NCBI GenBank assembly: GCA_002426575.1
Contig: DIRE01000039.1
Span: 506-8,833 of the forward strand
Length of the DNA: 8,328 nucleotides
Reading direction: 5' to 3'
Source of the DNA: Clostridiaceae bacterium UBA5444
GTDB lineage: Bacteria > Bacillota > Clostridia > Clostridiales > Oxobacteraceae
Part shown: positions 1-7,210 of the stretch, in pieces
Layout: every line of letters begins with the position of its first letter
Numbering within the stretch: the first letter of the stretch is position 1
Made by a program: the position numbers and the translations under genes
The notes under the pieces: model-generated
Seen by the model: the letters and a program-made list of their open reading frames with translations, nothing else
What the model was told of the DNA's origin: nothing
The model's database searches: none

Positions 1-48
1 GACCTACTGATTACGAATCAGTTGCGCTACCAGCTGCGCTAATGAAGC
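1..48 (-). tRNA. tRNA-Thr (anticodon CGT), 5' part only, cut by the window edge
   Basis: Read on the minus strand from base 48. The acceptor 5' strand is GCTTCAT (48-42), followed by the linker TA. The D arm has GCGC/GCGC stems (39-36 with 27-24) around an AGCTGGTA loop. The anticodon arm is ACTGA/TCAGT (22-18 with 10-6) around the loop TTCGTAA. The anticodon CGT (15-13) reads ACG, which is threonine. The variable loop begins AGGTC at the window edge. The T arm, the 3' acceptor strand and any CCA lie outside the window, so acceptor pairing cannot be checked. The D-arm consensus and perfect anticodon stem make the identity firm. Confidence 0.93.
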
Positions 49-59
49 ATAATGAAACT

Positions 60-88
60 ATTTTAACATAATAGAATCTATTATACAA
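60..88 (-). promoter_or_regulatory. Probable sigma-A promoter of the tRNA-Thr gene
   Basis: On the minus strand there is a -35-like TTGTAT (88-83), a 17-nt spacer, and a -10 box TAAAAT (65-60) preceded by TGT, an extended -10. The expected start near base 53 would leave only a few nucleotides before the mature 5' end of the tRNA at 48, as is usual for tRNA transcripts. The spacer and part of the -35 box form a perfect palindrome: ATAATAGA (68-75) and TCTATTAT (77-84) around one central base. Repeat copy 1 begins only about 8 bp upstream of the -35 box. The call rests on motif match and spacing only. Confidence 0.6.
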
Positions 89-95
89 TATATTT

Positions 96-265
96 GGCTA
101 TGTTTTAGAACTGTTGATTTTTAAAGCGGATATGTTGATTGACTTCCGCTACTCCAAAATGTCTATCTTTTTCTAAAATAAGTAAGATGGATAAAAATAG
201 ACATTTAAGTCGCTGCTACAGTAAATCAACATATCTTGAAATCAACACTTTACTAAAACATAGCC
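96..265 (+). repeat. Intergenic palindromic repeat, copy 1 (full length, with a nested insertion)
   Basis: The ends are a perfect 13-bp inverted repeat: GGCTATGTTTTAG (96-108) and CTAAAACATAGCC (253-265). Inside are two further nested stems: GTTGATTT (113-120) with AAATCAAC (239-246), and GATATGTTGATT (129-140) with AATCAACATATC (224-235). Beyond a G/A mismatch the inner stem continues as ACT (142-144) with AGT (220-222). Without the 64-bp inserted segment the element would be about 106 bp, matching copy 2. It lies between the mannosidase stop codon (275) and the tRNA-Thr promoter. It is the only strong hairpin downstream of the mannosidase, so it may help end that transcript, although there is no good T-run on the minus strand. 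The family is not one I recognise. It resembles a MITE or a structured intergenic element, with no coding capacity. Confidence 0.85.
156..210. repeat. Nested 55-bp hairpin inserted in the apical loop of repeat copy 1
   Basis: This segment is absent from the equivalent place in copy 2. Its core is a perfect 10-bp inverted repeat, AAATGTCTAT (157-166) with ATAGACATTT (197-206), and pairing continues imperfectly inward through about 168-175 and 188-195. It is flanked by CGCTACTCC (147-155) and CGCTGCTAC (211-219), which agree at 7 of 9 positions and look like a decayed target duplication of the loop sequence CGCTGCTCC seen in copy 2. Removing the insert and one flank restores an 11-base loop like that of copy 2. 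Most likely a second small palindromic element, of unknown family. Confidence 0.7.
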
Positions 266-274
266 TTTTTATTT

Positions 275-3200
275 TTATTTAAGTTTTATTTTAAATGTTT
301 TGATTTCATAAGGCTTAAATTCTGAAGTAAAGCTGTTTTTGCTGCTCTCTACTTTATTTAAGTCCCTCTCCATTAAGTTACATTCTACTACACTCTCTAT
401 TTCCCTAAAGAAATTAATTGATGCATTTGTTCTTCTGTTGTAACATTCGTAAAGCCTTATTATTATATCATCACTATCTTCAGCTTTCTTTATAGTCTCT
501 AATATTATATTATCTGAATCAATGTTTACCATGGACATTGCCTGTGGCAATCTTCCTTTATTCTCATCTTTTATGCTGGCATATAAAGATACATTAAACT
601 TATATGCCTCTTGAACGGTTTTAGCATCTCTCCATCCACCCTCATGAGGATATATGGAATATGCAAAATAGTGTTTTTCTTTGTCTGTTTCTTTGTTTGG
701 TTCAATTCCTGATTTAATCAGTGTAAGCCTCATTCTTCCATCTTTAATGTCATGGCCATATTTACAGTCATTTATAATACTAACCCCATATCCATCCTCT
801 GAAAGATCGGCCCATTTTTGAGCACAAACCTCAAATCTTGCCACGTCCCAAGATGTATTCCAATGTGTTGGCCTTTCAACATTTCCAAATTGTATTTCAT
901 AGGTTGCATAATCTGCGTGTACATCAACAGGGAATGAAGTTTTAAGTAGGGTCTGGCTTTCCTTCCAATCAACAAAGGTATCAAAGTCAACCCTTGGTAT
1001 GTCCCTATATATATACATGTTTTGTATTATTGTAGAATCCATAAATCTTTTGGTTATTCTAATTCCGCCCCTTACTGGGCCTCTTTCAATTACTTCTATC
1101 TTTTCTACATCATTAACTTCCCACATTTTTTCCTGGTAGTATATATCAATGTCCCAGTTATCATAATTCATTGGCTTATCCTCAAAAGCCTGAAGGTTAT
1201 TTCCTTTTTCACCATGCTTTAAAACCTCACGTTTATTTGTTTTATCATAGAGGTTTGATATTGCACCATTTTTATCTATATCTATTACAAAGTATTTATT
1301 TTCAAGCCTATTGTCAGCTATTTGTATCTCACTTACTATATTTTCTTTTTCATCAATTATTTTATATGCCCTATACCCTTTTGCAGGAACCTTTCTTGCA
1401 AAGAATATGGCCTTCTTTTTATCCTTTTCCTCTATTATCTGACATAACTCTTTTGTGCCGTCTTGGTCTACTACAACAGGGTTTTTTATCCCTTCTGGCA
1501 AATCGAATTTTACTATATCATCTCTATCAAAAGATAATGTGTTGTATACAACCACTGACTTTTGTTTAAGATCAATATTATGTGCAATAGTGTTCATTGC
1601 ATCTTCTACTATTTCTTTGCCGCTGTTTAGTATTTTCTTATACTCTTCTTTTGTTACATCATAAACTTCTTTTATTGAGGATCCTGGCAATATATCATGG
1701 AATTGATTTAAAAGTATATTTTCCCAAGACTTATTTATTTTCTCTTTTGGATATTCTTTTCCAAGAAGCATTGCAAGGGATGATAGTGTTTCAGCATCAT
1801 GGAATATTAGTTCGCTTTTTCTATTTGCTCTTTTATTCCTTGCCATGGATGTGTAAGTTCCTCTGTGGTATTCAAGGTAAAGCTCTCCCACCCATTTTGG
1901 AAGCCTTTTGTTTCCTGAAACTTTCCTGTCAAGCCTCTCAAAGTAATCTGCCGCTTTACCCATTTTAACCTTTGGGCATCCCGGTATCCCCTTGCTCATT
2001 CTTCTTCCAGTTTCAAGCATCTCATATGTAGCGCCGCCGCCACCATCACCAAATCCAAATGATATTAGTATATCGTTATTTATATCCTTTTGCTGGTATC
2101 TGTCCCAGCCGCCCATTATTGCTCCTGGATGTATCTGTCCATTATATGTAGTAAAATGGGTATTAGGATCTTGGTAAGGATCCTTAGTTGTTATAAAATG
2201 GGTTAGTACCTCTGTCCCATCTATTCCCTTCCACATAAAAGTATCATAAGGCATTTTATTAAATTGGTTCCAAGCTATTTTAGTTGTCATAAAGTACGGT
2301 ATATCTGACTTTTGCAGTATTTGTGGGAGTGCTGCACTATATCCGAAAACATCTGGCAGCCAAAGAACTTCGTTTTTCACTCCAAATTCCTGCTCAAAGA
2401 ACCTTGTTCCAAACATTATCTGCCTAACTAATGATTCACCCGAAGTTACATTACAATCTGCCTCAAGCCACATTGCGCCTTCTGGTTCCCATACTCCATC
2501 TTTAACCTTTTGTTTTACCTTAGAGTAAACATCAGGATAATCTTCTTTTAGAAATTTATAAAGTTGGGGCTGGCTTGACATGAATATGTATTCAGGATAC
2601 TGCTTCATTAGATTTAATACAGTTGAGAAGCTCCTTGCTACCTTCTCTCTTGTCTGAGCAACAGTCCACTGCCATGCCACGTCTATATGGGTATGACCTA
2701 CACAGGTTGCAATTACGTCTTCATGGCCACCCATTTTTTCGTATAGCTCTTCTTCTACATATTTATTTGCTTTATCAACTGATTCATAAAAAAGTTTTGA
2801 ATAAGGCTTTCTTAAATCTAATATATTTATAGTATCATTAAGCACTGTTAGCATATCTATTGACTTTTTATCATCTTTAGGCAACTTTTCAATAACCCAA
2901 ACAGGTACTTGAATATTAAAATATAGCCTTCTTAATTCTTTTTCAACTACAACAAGCTCTCCAAATAAGAAGCTTTTTTTACTTTGCATTCCACTATATG
3001 CATGCAGGTCTATAGTATATTCCCTATTTGCCTCTGCACTTTCTGCAATTATAACTTCCCGGTGATTAACATCAAGTCCTTGTATAAGCTCACCATCTAC
3101 ATATAGTATAAATTGCGGATTTATAGCATCCCATCCGCCTTCTCCAGTTGAAATATTAAGTGCAATGGTTTTGCCGCTAAAATGCTTTGGAACCTTTACC

Positions 3201-3409
3201 TTTGTCCTAAACCAGCAATGCTGATCATGTCCGCCCCAAAGTGTTTCCTTTTCATATCTTTGCCACGCTAAAGGTGAATCATTAGCCTCTTGTATTGTAC
3301 GGTAGTTTCCTTCCTTCATGTCAAAGCTGCTTATCTCTGCACTATCTGAATATACATAAGCTTTAATCTCCTGTGTAATTTTGCTTACTCTTTCAAGCGC
3401 ATAATACAT
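275..3409 (-). CDS. Cytosolic GH38 alpha-mannosidase (class II, MAN2C1/Ams1-like)
   Basis: Predicted to hydrolyse terminal alpha-linked mannose from oligosaccharides (EC 3.2.1.24-type, retaining, metal-dependent). At 1044 residues it matches the long cytosolic subfamily. Residues 1-225 form an N-terminal beta-rich region containing LWGGHDQHCWF near 57-67. The GH38 catalytic domain runs from about 232 to 500. It has HTHIDVAW at 239-246 (metal ligands H241 and D243) and WLPDVFGYS at 350-358, where D353 is the expected nucleophile and metal ligand. A helical middle domain spans about 510-600 and holds NQFHDILPGS, with H571 the expected fourth ligand. The beta-sandwich C-terminal region (from about 700) contains FEDKPMNYDNWDID (742-755). 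There is no signal peptide or membrane helix, so it should act in the cytoplasm on imported glycans. The ATG has a strong AAAGGAGG site 8 nt upstream. It appears to be a single-gene unit with its own promoter, and no transporter or regulator lies beside it in the window. All expected catalytic residues are present. The substrate linkage cannot be told from sequence. Confidence 0.95.
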   Translation of the reverse strand: MYYALERVSKITQEIKAYVYSDSAEISSFDMKEGNYRTIQEANDSPLAWQRYEKETLWGGHDQHCWFRTKVKVPKHFSGKTIALNISTGEGGWDAINPQFILYVDGELIQGLDVNHREVIIAESAEANREYTIDLHAYSGMQSKKSFLFGELVVVEKELRRLYFNIQVPVWVIEKLPKDDKKSIDMLTVLNDTINILDLRKPYSKLFYESVDKANKYVEEELYEKMGGHEDVIATCVGHTHIDVAWQWTVAQTREKVARSFSTVLNLMKQYPEYIFMSSQPQLYKFLKEDYPDVYSKVKQKVKDGVWEPEGAMWLEADCNVTSGESLVRQIMFGTRFFEQEFGVKNEVLWLPDVFGYSAALPQILQKSDIPYFMTTKIAWNQFNKMPYDTFMWKGIDGTEVLTHFITTKDPYQDPNTHFTTYNGQIHPGAIMGGWDRYQQKDINNDILISFGFGDGGGGATYEMLETGRRMSKGIPGCPKVKMGKAADYFERLDRKVSGNKRLPKWVGELYLEYHRGTYTSMARNKRANRKSELIFHDAETLSSLAMLLGKEYPKEKINKSWENILLNQFHDILPGSSIKEVYDVTKEEYKKILNSGKEIVEDAMNTIAHNIDLKQKSVVVYNTLSFDRDDIVKFDLPEGIKNPVVVDQDGTKELCQIIEEKDKKKAIFFARKVPAKGYRAYKIIDEKENIVSEIQIADNRLENKYFVIDIDKNGAISNLYDKTNKREVLKHGEKGNNLQAFEDKPMNYDNWDIDIYYQEKMWEVNDVEKIEVIERGPVRGGIRITKRFMDSTIIQNMYIYRDIPRVDFDTFVDWKESQTLLKTSFPVDVHADYATYEIQFGNVERPTHWNTSWDVARFEVCAQKWADLSEDGYGVSIINDCKYGHDIKDGRMRLTLIKSGIEPNKETDKEKHYFAYSIYPHEGGWRDAKTVQEAYKFNVSLYASIKDENKGRLPQAMSMVNIDSDNIILETIKKAEDSDDIIIRLYECYNRRTNASINFFREIESVVECNLMERDLNKVESSKNSFTSEFKPYEIKTFKIKLK

Positions 3410-3417
3410 TTTCCTTG

Positions 3418-3425
3418 CCTCCTTT
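3418..3425 (-). promoter_or_regulatory. Strong ribosome binding site of the mannosidase gene
   Basis: Reads AAAGGAGG on the minus strand, with 8 nt between its last G and the ATG at 3409-3407. It supports that ATG as the start and suggests efficient translation. Confidence 0.85.
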
Positions 3426-3435
3426 TGAAATATTT

Positions 3436-3484
3436 AGCTAGCCTCTTGTATTGTTTGCCAAGATCATAATCATATTCACTAGCT
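3436..3484 (-). promoter_or_regulatory. Possible hairpin in the mannosidase leader
   Basis: The arms AGCTAG (3436-3441) and CTAGCT (3479-3484) are complementary. Between them TCTTG (3444-3448) pairs with CAAGA (3459-3463) around a 10-nt loop. The structure would occupy most of the roughly 80-nt leader between the predicted transcription start and the ribosome binding site. No riboswitch class or known operator is recognised. It could be an mRNA hairpin, a split operator or chance, since the arms are short. Confidence 0.3.
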
Positions 3485-3495
3485 TTCGAGATTCT

Positions 3496-3523
3496 ATTAT
3501 AGCATTACATCTTATAAGTTCAA
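3496..3523 (-). promoter_or_regulatory. Probable sigma-A promoter of the mannosidase gene, extended -10 type
   Basis: On the minus strand: -35 TTGAAC (3523-3518), a 16-nt spacer, and a perfect -10 TATAAT (3501-3496) preceded by TGC, giving the extended -10 motif TGnTATAAT. Transcription should start near 3488-3490, leaving a leader of about 80 nt. The consensus -10 plus extension suggests substantial basal activity. The left edge of repeat copy 2 lies about 18 bp upstream of the -35 box. Confidence 0.7.
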
Positions 3524-3540
3524 ACAATATTTTTACAAAT

Positions 3541-3640
3541 AGCTATTTTAAGTAACTATTGGCTTTTAAACCGGATATGTTGGTTGACCTCCGCTGCTCC
3601 GGTAAACCAACATATCCTGAAATTAGTATTATCTAAAACC
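3541..3640 (+). repeat. Intergenic palindromic repeat, copy 2 (about 100 bp, no insertion)
   Basis: Same order as copy 1: an outer left part (TTTTAAGTAACTATTGG), a central hairpin, then a right part ending CTAAAAC (3633-3639). The central stem is GGATATGTTGGTT (3573-3585) with AACCAACATATCC (3605-3617), 13 perfect pairs. It is extended past one G/A mismatch by ACC (3587-3589) with GGT (3601-3603). The apical loop is TCCGCTGCTCC (3590-3600). The outer stem is weaker than in copy 1 and uses several G-T pairs. The element sits between the mannosidase promoter and the dnaB operon terminator, directly touching the T-run of the latter. Orientation matches copies 1 and 3. Confidence 0.85.
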
Positions 3641-3686
3641 AAAAAAGTCTTGCCTACGCTTTTTAAAAAGTGTAGGCAAGACTTTT
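3641..3686 (-). terminator. Rho-independent terminator of the yybS-gdpP-rplI-dnaB operon
   Basis: The arms AAAAGTCTTGCCTAC (3643-3657) and GTAGGCAAGACTTTT (3672-3686) pair perfectly over 15 bp. Inside them, after one mismatch on the minus strand, is the self-complementary CTTTTTAAAAAG (3659-3670). On the minus strand the stem is followed by six T (complement of 3641-3646) and then GGTTTTAG. It begins 3 bp after the dnaB stop codon. Some function on the plus strand is possible, but the T-run is better on the minus strand. Confidence 0.93.
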
Positions 3687-3689
3687 AAA

Positions 3690-5018
3690 CTAGCTATGGA
3701 CTCTATCTATGTTTCCGAATTTAGTGTACTTGCCTATAAATGCAAGCTCCACGGTTCCGGTAGGACCGTTTCTTTGCTTTGCAATTATTACCTCGGCAAT
3801 ATTTCTTTTATCAGTTTCTTTGTTGTAGTATTCGTCTCTATATAGGAAACTTACAATATCAGCATCCTGCTCAATTGAACCTGATTCTCTAAGGTCGCTT
3901 AGCATTGGCCTATGGTCTGCTCTTGCCTCTGGGGCACGAGATAACTGGGATAGGGCAATAAGTGGAGTGTCCATCTCTTTTGCAAGTGCTTTTAATGAAC
4001 GGGATATATCTGATACCTCCTGCTGCCTATTTTCTGTTTTAGAGCTTCCCTGCATTAACTGTAGATAGTCAACAATTATTAGGTCTAATCCATGTTCCAT
4101 CTTTAGCCTTCTGCACTTTGAACGCATTTCTGTAACAGTAATCCCCGGAGTATCATCTATGAATATTTTAGCAGATGCAAGAGGGCCTGCAGATTTTGCA
4201 AGCTTTACCCAATCATCTTCTTCAAGGTTTCCTGTTCTAAGCTTAAGCATGTCTATATTGGCTTGGGAGCAAAGCATTCTAAATGCTAATTGTTCTTTTG
4301 ACATCTCAAGGCTAAATATGGCTACAGAATTATTATTCCTTATGGCTGCATATTCAGCAATATTAAGAGCAAAAGCTGTTTTGCCCATACTTGGTCTTGC
4401 CGCAACAAGTACCAAATCCCCCTTTTGGAATCCTGAAGTTTTATTGTCAATCTCAGTAAAACCTGTAGGTATACCTGTTACAGCTCCCTTATTATTATAT
4501 AGGTTTTCTATTTGATTAAAGCCCTTCTCAAGCAGACTGCTCATAGGTTCAAAGTCATGGCTTGTCGCCTTTTGAGATATATTAAATATATTTCTTTCAG
4601 CAGTATCAATTATTCCAACAAGATCATCAGATGAAGAATAGCATTTTTCAATAGTCTCTGAAGATGCCTTAATAAGCCTTCTAAGGGTAGACTTCTCTTC
4701 CACTATTTTAGCATAGTATTTAACATTAGCCGTAGTAGGTACGGATGATACTAAGTTTGATAGATAAGTTATACCACCAATGTTATTGAGTATGCCTTTT
4801 CCCCTTAGTATATCAACTATTGTCACAAGGTCTACAGGTTCATTCCTATTATAAAGCTCTACTGCAGCATTAAATATCTGGCGGTGGGCTTCCTTATAAA
4901 AGTCATCTCCCGTTAATATTTCAGATGCTGTTGATATTGCATTTTTATCAAGAAGCATGGATCCAATTACAGATTGCTCAGCCTCTATATTATTTGGAGG
5001 AACCTTTAAGATATCCAT
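3690..5018 (-). CDS. dnaB: Replicative DNA helicase DnaB
   Basis: The hexameric helicase that unwinds DNA at the replication fork, using ATP, and interacts with primase and the loader. Its 442 residues are full length for the family. The N-terminal domain covers about 1-105 (PPNNIEAEQSVIGSML at 7-22). The linker helix region follows, and the RecA-like domain runs from about 170 to 440. Visible motifs are Walker A ARPSMGKTA (207-215, K213 and T214), the catalytic glutamate in FSLEMS (E238), Walker B LIIVDYLQLM (D317), the SDLRESGSIEQDADI segment (374-388) and KQRNGPTG (414-421) with the probable arginine finger R416. There is no intein, although this gene hosts them in some bacteria. It starts 2 nt after the rplI stop, and its ribosome binding site GGGAG (5026-5030) lies inside the end of rplI, so translation is probably coupled. 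It is last in the operon, followed at once by the terminator. Confidence 0.98.
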   Translation of the reverse strand: MDILKVPPNNIEAEQSVIGSMLLDKNAISTASEILTGDDFYKEAHRQIFNAAVELYNRNEPVDLVTIVDILRGKGILNNIGGITYLSNLVSSVPTTANVKYYAKIVEEKSTLRRLIKASSETIEKCYSSSDDLVGIIDTAERNIFNISQKATSHDFEPMSSLLEKGFNQIENLYNNKGAVTGIPTGFTEIDNKTSGFQKGDLVLVAARPSMGKTAFALNIAEYAAIRNNNSVAIFSLEMSKEQLAFRMLCSQANIDMLKLRTGNLEEDDWVKLAKSAGPLASAKIFIDDTPGITVTEMRSKCRRLKMEHGLDLIIVDYLQLMQGSSKTENRQQEVSDISRSLKALAKEMDTPLIALSQLSRAPEARADHRPMLSDLRESGSIEQDADIVSFLYRDEYYNKETDKRNIAEVIIAKQRNGPTGTVELAFIGKYTKFGNIDRVHS

Positions 5019-5020
5019 AT

Positions 5021-5467
5021 TTATTCTCCCACTACTTCAACCTTTATTTTTGATGTTATGTTGGGATATACCTTTATTTCAATGTTATAAACGCCGGCTG
5101 CTTTAATTGAGTCTTCAAGCACTATCTTTCTTTTGTCTATATTTATATTATGTTGTCTTTTTATTTCCTCGGAAATATCTTTTGATGTAATTGAGCCAAA
5201 AAGCTTTCCATTCTCCCCTGTTTTAACATTAAACCTTATAGATAGGCCTGATATCTTTTTACTTAATTCCCTAGCTTCTTCTACTTCCATACTTTCTTTA
5301 TACTTTTTAGAGTCTTTCTTTTCTTTTAGAGTGGAAAGGTTTCCATCGCTTGCTTCAACTGCAAGTCCCCTTGGTAGAAGATAGTTTCTTGCATACCCAT
5401 CAGCTGCATTTATAACTTCTTCCTTTTTTCCTACTCCCTTTATATCTTTTTTAAGTATTACCTTCAT
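5021..5467 (-). CDS. rplI: 50S ribosomal protein L9
   Basis: Binds 23S rRNA at the base of the L1 stalk and influences reading-frame fidelity. From the ATG at 5467 the product is 148 residues, the usual size. It begins [15 protein letters not shown] and continues with the [17 protein letters not shown] signature of the N-terminal rRNA-binding domain (about residues 20-36). A charged connecting helix (about 45-75) and the C-terminal domain follow. The reading frame stays open 13 codons further upstream to another ATG, but that extension overlaps gdpP, is not part of the L9 family, and the AGGAAGGTG site sits just before 5467. It starts 1 nt after the gdpP stop and ends 2 nt before dnaB. Confidence 0.97.
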   Translation of the reverse strand: MKVILKKDIKGVGKKEEVINAADGYARNYLLPRGLAVEASDGNLSTLKEKKDSKKYKESMEVEEARELSKKISGLSIRFNVKTGENGKLFGSITSKDISEEIKRQHNINIDKRKIVLEDSIKAAGVYNIEIKVYPNITSKIKVEVVGE

Positions 5468-5468
5468 A

Positions 5469-7208
5469 TCAATCACCTTCCTCATTGTACTCTTTAATTG
5501 TGTCAATAAGCATTCCTTCAGCTTCTCTCAAGGTAGCCCCAACAATCCTAGCGCCTGCAATGGAGAGGTGTCCCCCTCCTCCAAGCTTTTCAAGTATTAA
5601 TTGTACATTTATATTGCCAATAGACCTTCCGCTTACTATTACATCATCATCAATCTTTGCCAGTACAAATGATGCATTTATACCCTTTATATTTAATAGT
5701 TCATCTGCTGCTTGGGCTACTACTAATGGTACATTGCTGTCGTTGTCTTTGCAAATAGAAATTGCTATATTGCCTTCAATTATTTTTGCATCCTTAACCA
5801 GATCTACTCTCATGGCATATGTGGACATATCATCCTTCAAAAGCTCTTTAACAGAAGTTGTGTCAGCACCAGAGCGTCTTAAAAAAGATGCAGCCTCAAA
5901 GGTTCTAACCCCTGTTTTGTATGAAAACTTCTTTGTATCTATCATGATACCTGCCATAAGGGCCTCAGCTTCTATAACTTTTAGTATTGGCTTATCTGAA
6001 ATATACTGTACAATCTCTGTAACAAGCTCACTAGTTGAGGATGCATAAGCTTCTATATAGTATAGAAGTGCATTATCTATAAAGTCTGCACTTTTTCTGT
6101 GATGGTCTATTACAACTATTCTCTTTGCTCTTTCAACTATTTCAGGAAATTCAGTAAGGTTTTTTACATGAACATCCACAACAATAAGAAGTGTATCATT
6201 ATTAAGCCTATTTACTGCCTGCTCGTTTGTTATAAATATATTGCTGTATTCAGCCATGCTTTCCATCTTTTTAAGCAGTGGCCTTACTGATACGTTTGGA
6301 TTATTGAGTATTATAAATGCATTCTTACCTTTTTCTTTAATAGCGCGAAAAAGTCCAAGTGATGCCCCAATAGAGTCAAAGTCTGGCATCTCATGCCCCA
6401 TTATAAATACTTCGCTGCTTTCTTTTATAAGGTTAGATAAGGCATGGGCAATTACTCTTGCTTTAACCTTGGTTTTCTTTTCAACTTCCTTTGTCCTTCC
6501 ACCATAGAAAAGCAACTTTTCTCCATCCTTTACAACCGCCTGATCTCCCCCTCTTCCAAGGGCAAGTTCTTTAGATGATTCTGCAAAAGATGATAATTGA
6601 CTTAAGCTTTCTCCATTTTTGCCAATACCAATGCTAAGGGTTACAGGCAGCTTATTTCCTATGTTTATATCTCTTATACCATCTAGTATATCAAATCTTT
6701 TCTCTTGACACTCATCTATAAACTTCTTTTCAAAAAAGCCTATATATTTGTTTGCATCATATTTTTTTAAAATCCCGCCGCCCTCATTTGCCCAAAAGCT
6801 AAGCCTTTTATCAATTTCTGCCATAATATCTGGCCTTATATCCTCTTCCACATCTTTTACAACCTCGTCAAAGCTATCAACCTCAATTAATGCAATAGCT
6901 GGTTTTTTATAATCATACCCCTCTTTTAGCGAAAAATAATCTGTCTTATCCATCATGAGGTTAAGCGCGGCACTTTCTGTTGCAAGTCCTAAATTAAATG
7001 ACAGATTTTCAATGTATTTTGTCCATTCACTTTTTCTATTTCTTACGCTTAATAGGTTATAATATATAAGTACTCCAAGTAAAGCAAGTCCTAAAACCCC
7101 TAAAATAGGCTCATAAAAAAATATAATACTTGTATATATCCCTAATACACAAAGATATATCTTTGTATTAGGCATAAGAGTCTTGAGTACTTTGTTAGAT
7201 TCGTTCAT
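5469..7208 (-). CDS. gdpP: Membrane-anchored c-di-AMP phosphodiesterase GdpP/YybT, apparently without the PAS domain
   Basis: Hydrolyses the second messenger c-di-AMP to pApA, and so affects cell-wall stress resistance and potassium/osmotic balance. The protein has 579 residues. Two N-terminal membrane helices (about 16-32 and 34-53) are followed by a short linker. A degenerate GGDEF domain (about 103-235) has [10 protein letters not shown] where the signature would be, so cyclase activity is not expected. The DHH domain (about 255-425) has [12 protein letters not shown] (271-282; H272, D276, D278), D345 in VVDVH, DHH at 368-370 and D424 in MIDTKKFSY. The DHHA1 domain ends with GGGGH at 543-547. 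All expected metal-binding residues are present. Family members known to me are about 650-660 residues, with a PAS domain of roughly 80 residues between membrane helices and GGDEF. Here only about 50 residues separate the last helix from GGDEF, so the PAS seems to be missing. The ATG is 2 nt after the yybS stop, with a GGGGG ribosome-binding stretch (7216-7220). Confidence 0.95.
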   Translation of the reverse strand: MNESNKVLKTLMPNTKIYLCVLGIYTSIIFFYEPILGVLGLALLGVLIYYNLLSVRNRKSEWTKYIENLSFNLGLATESAALNLMMDKTDYFSLKEGYDYKKPAIALIEVDSFDEVVKDVEEDIRPDIMAEIDKRLSFWANEGGGILKKYDANKYIGFFEKKFIDECQEKRFDILDGIRDINIGNKLPVTLSIGIGKNGESLSQLSSFAESSKELALGRGGDQAVVKDGEKLLFYGGRTKEVEKKTKVKARVIAHALSNLIKESSEVFIMGHEMPDFDSIGASLGLFRAIKEKGKNAFIILNNPNVSVRPLLKKMESMAEYSNIFITNEQAVNRLNNDTLLIVVDVHVKNLTEFPEIVERAKRIVVIDHHRKSADFIDNALLYYIEAYASSTSELVTEIVQYISDKPILKVIEAEALMAGIMIDTKKFSYKTGVRTFEAASFLRRSGADTTSVKELLKDDMSTYAMRVDLVKDAKIIEGNIAISICKDNDSNVPLVVAQAADELLNIKGINASFVLAKIDDDVIVSGRSIGNINVQLILEKLGGGGHLSIAGARIVGATLREAEGMLIDTIKEYNEEGD

Positions 7209-7210
7209 AC

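Noticed and set aside
135..166. TTGACT/TTGACC inside the repeats as a -35 box for an outward promoter
   Set aside because: At 16-18 nt spacing there is no acceptable -10 box in copy 1 or copy 2.
96..265. CRISPR-like repeat, because GTTTTAGA appears at the edge of copy 1
   Set aside because: The copies are kilobases apart with no regular spacers and no cas genes. The element is a long palindrome.
1171..1569. Plus-strand open frame of 132 codons inside the mannosidase gene
   Set aside because: It lies antisense to a well-supported catalytic gene, has low-complexity Leu/Phe/Tyr-rich composition typical of a reverse-frame shadow, and no ribosome binding site or domain was recognised.
3690..5018. 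Intein or insertion within dnaB
   Set aside because: Walker A and the rest of the helicase domain are contiguous and the length is normal at 442 residues.
5468..5506. In-frame upstream extension of rplI giving a 161-residue protein
   Set aside because: The extra 13 residues overlap the end of gdpP, do not belong to the L9 family (which begins MKVIL), and the ribosome binding site precedes the ATG at 5467.
5485..6048. Plus-strand open frame of 187 codons opposite gdpP
   Set aside because: It is antisense to the DHH/DHHA1 region. Its Ser/Ile/Pro-rich composition mirrors the coding strand, and no family motif is visible.
6740..6780. Active diguanylate cyclase signature in GdpP
   Set aside because: The GGDEF signature position reads YDANKYI, and the nearby GGDQ string lies in a later conserved segment of the family, so cyclase activity is not supported.
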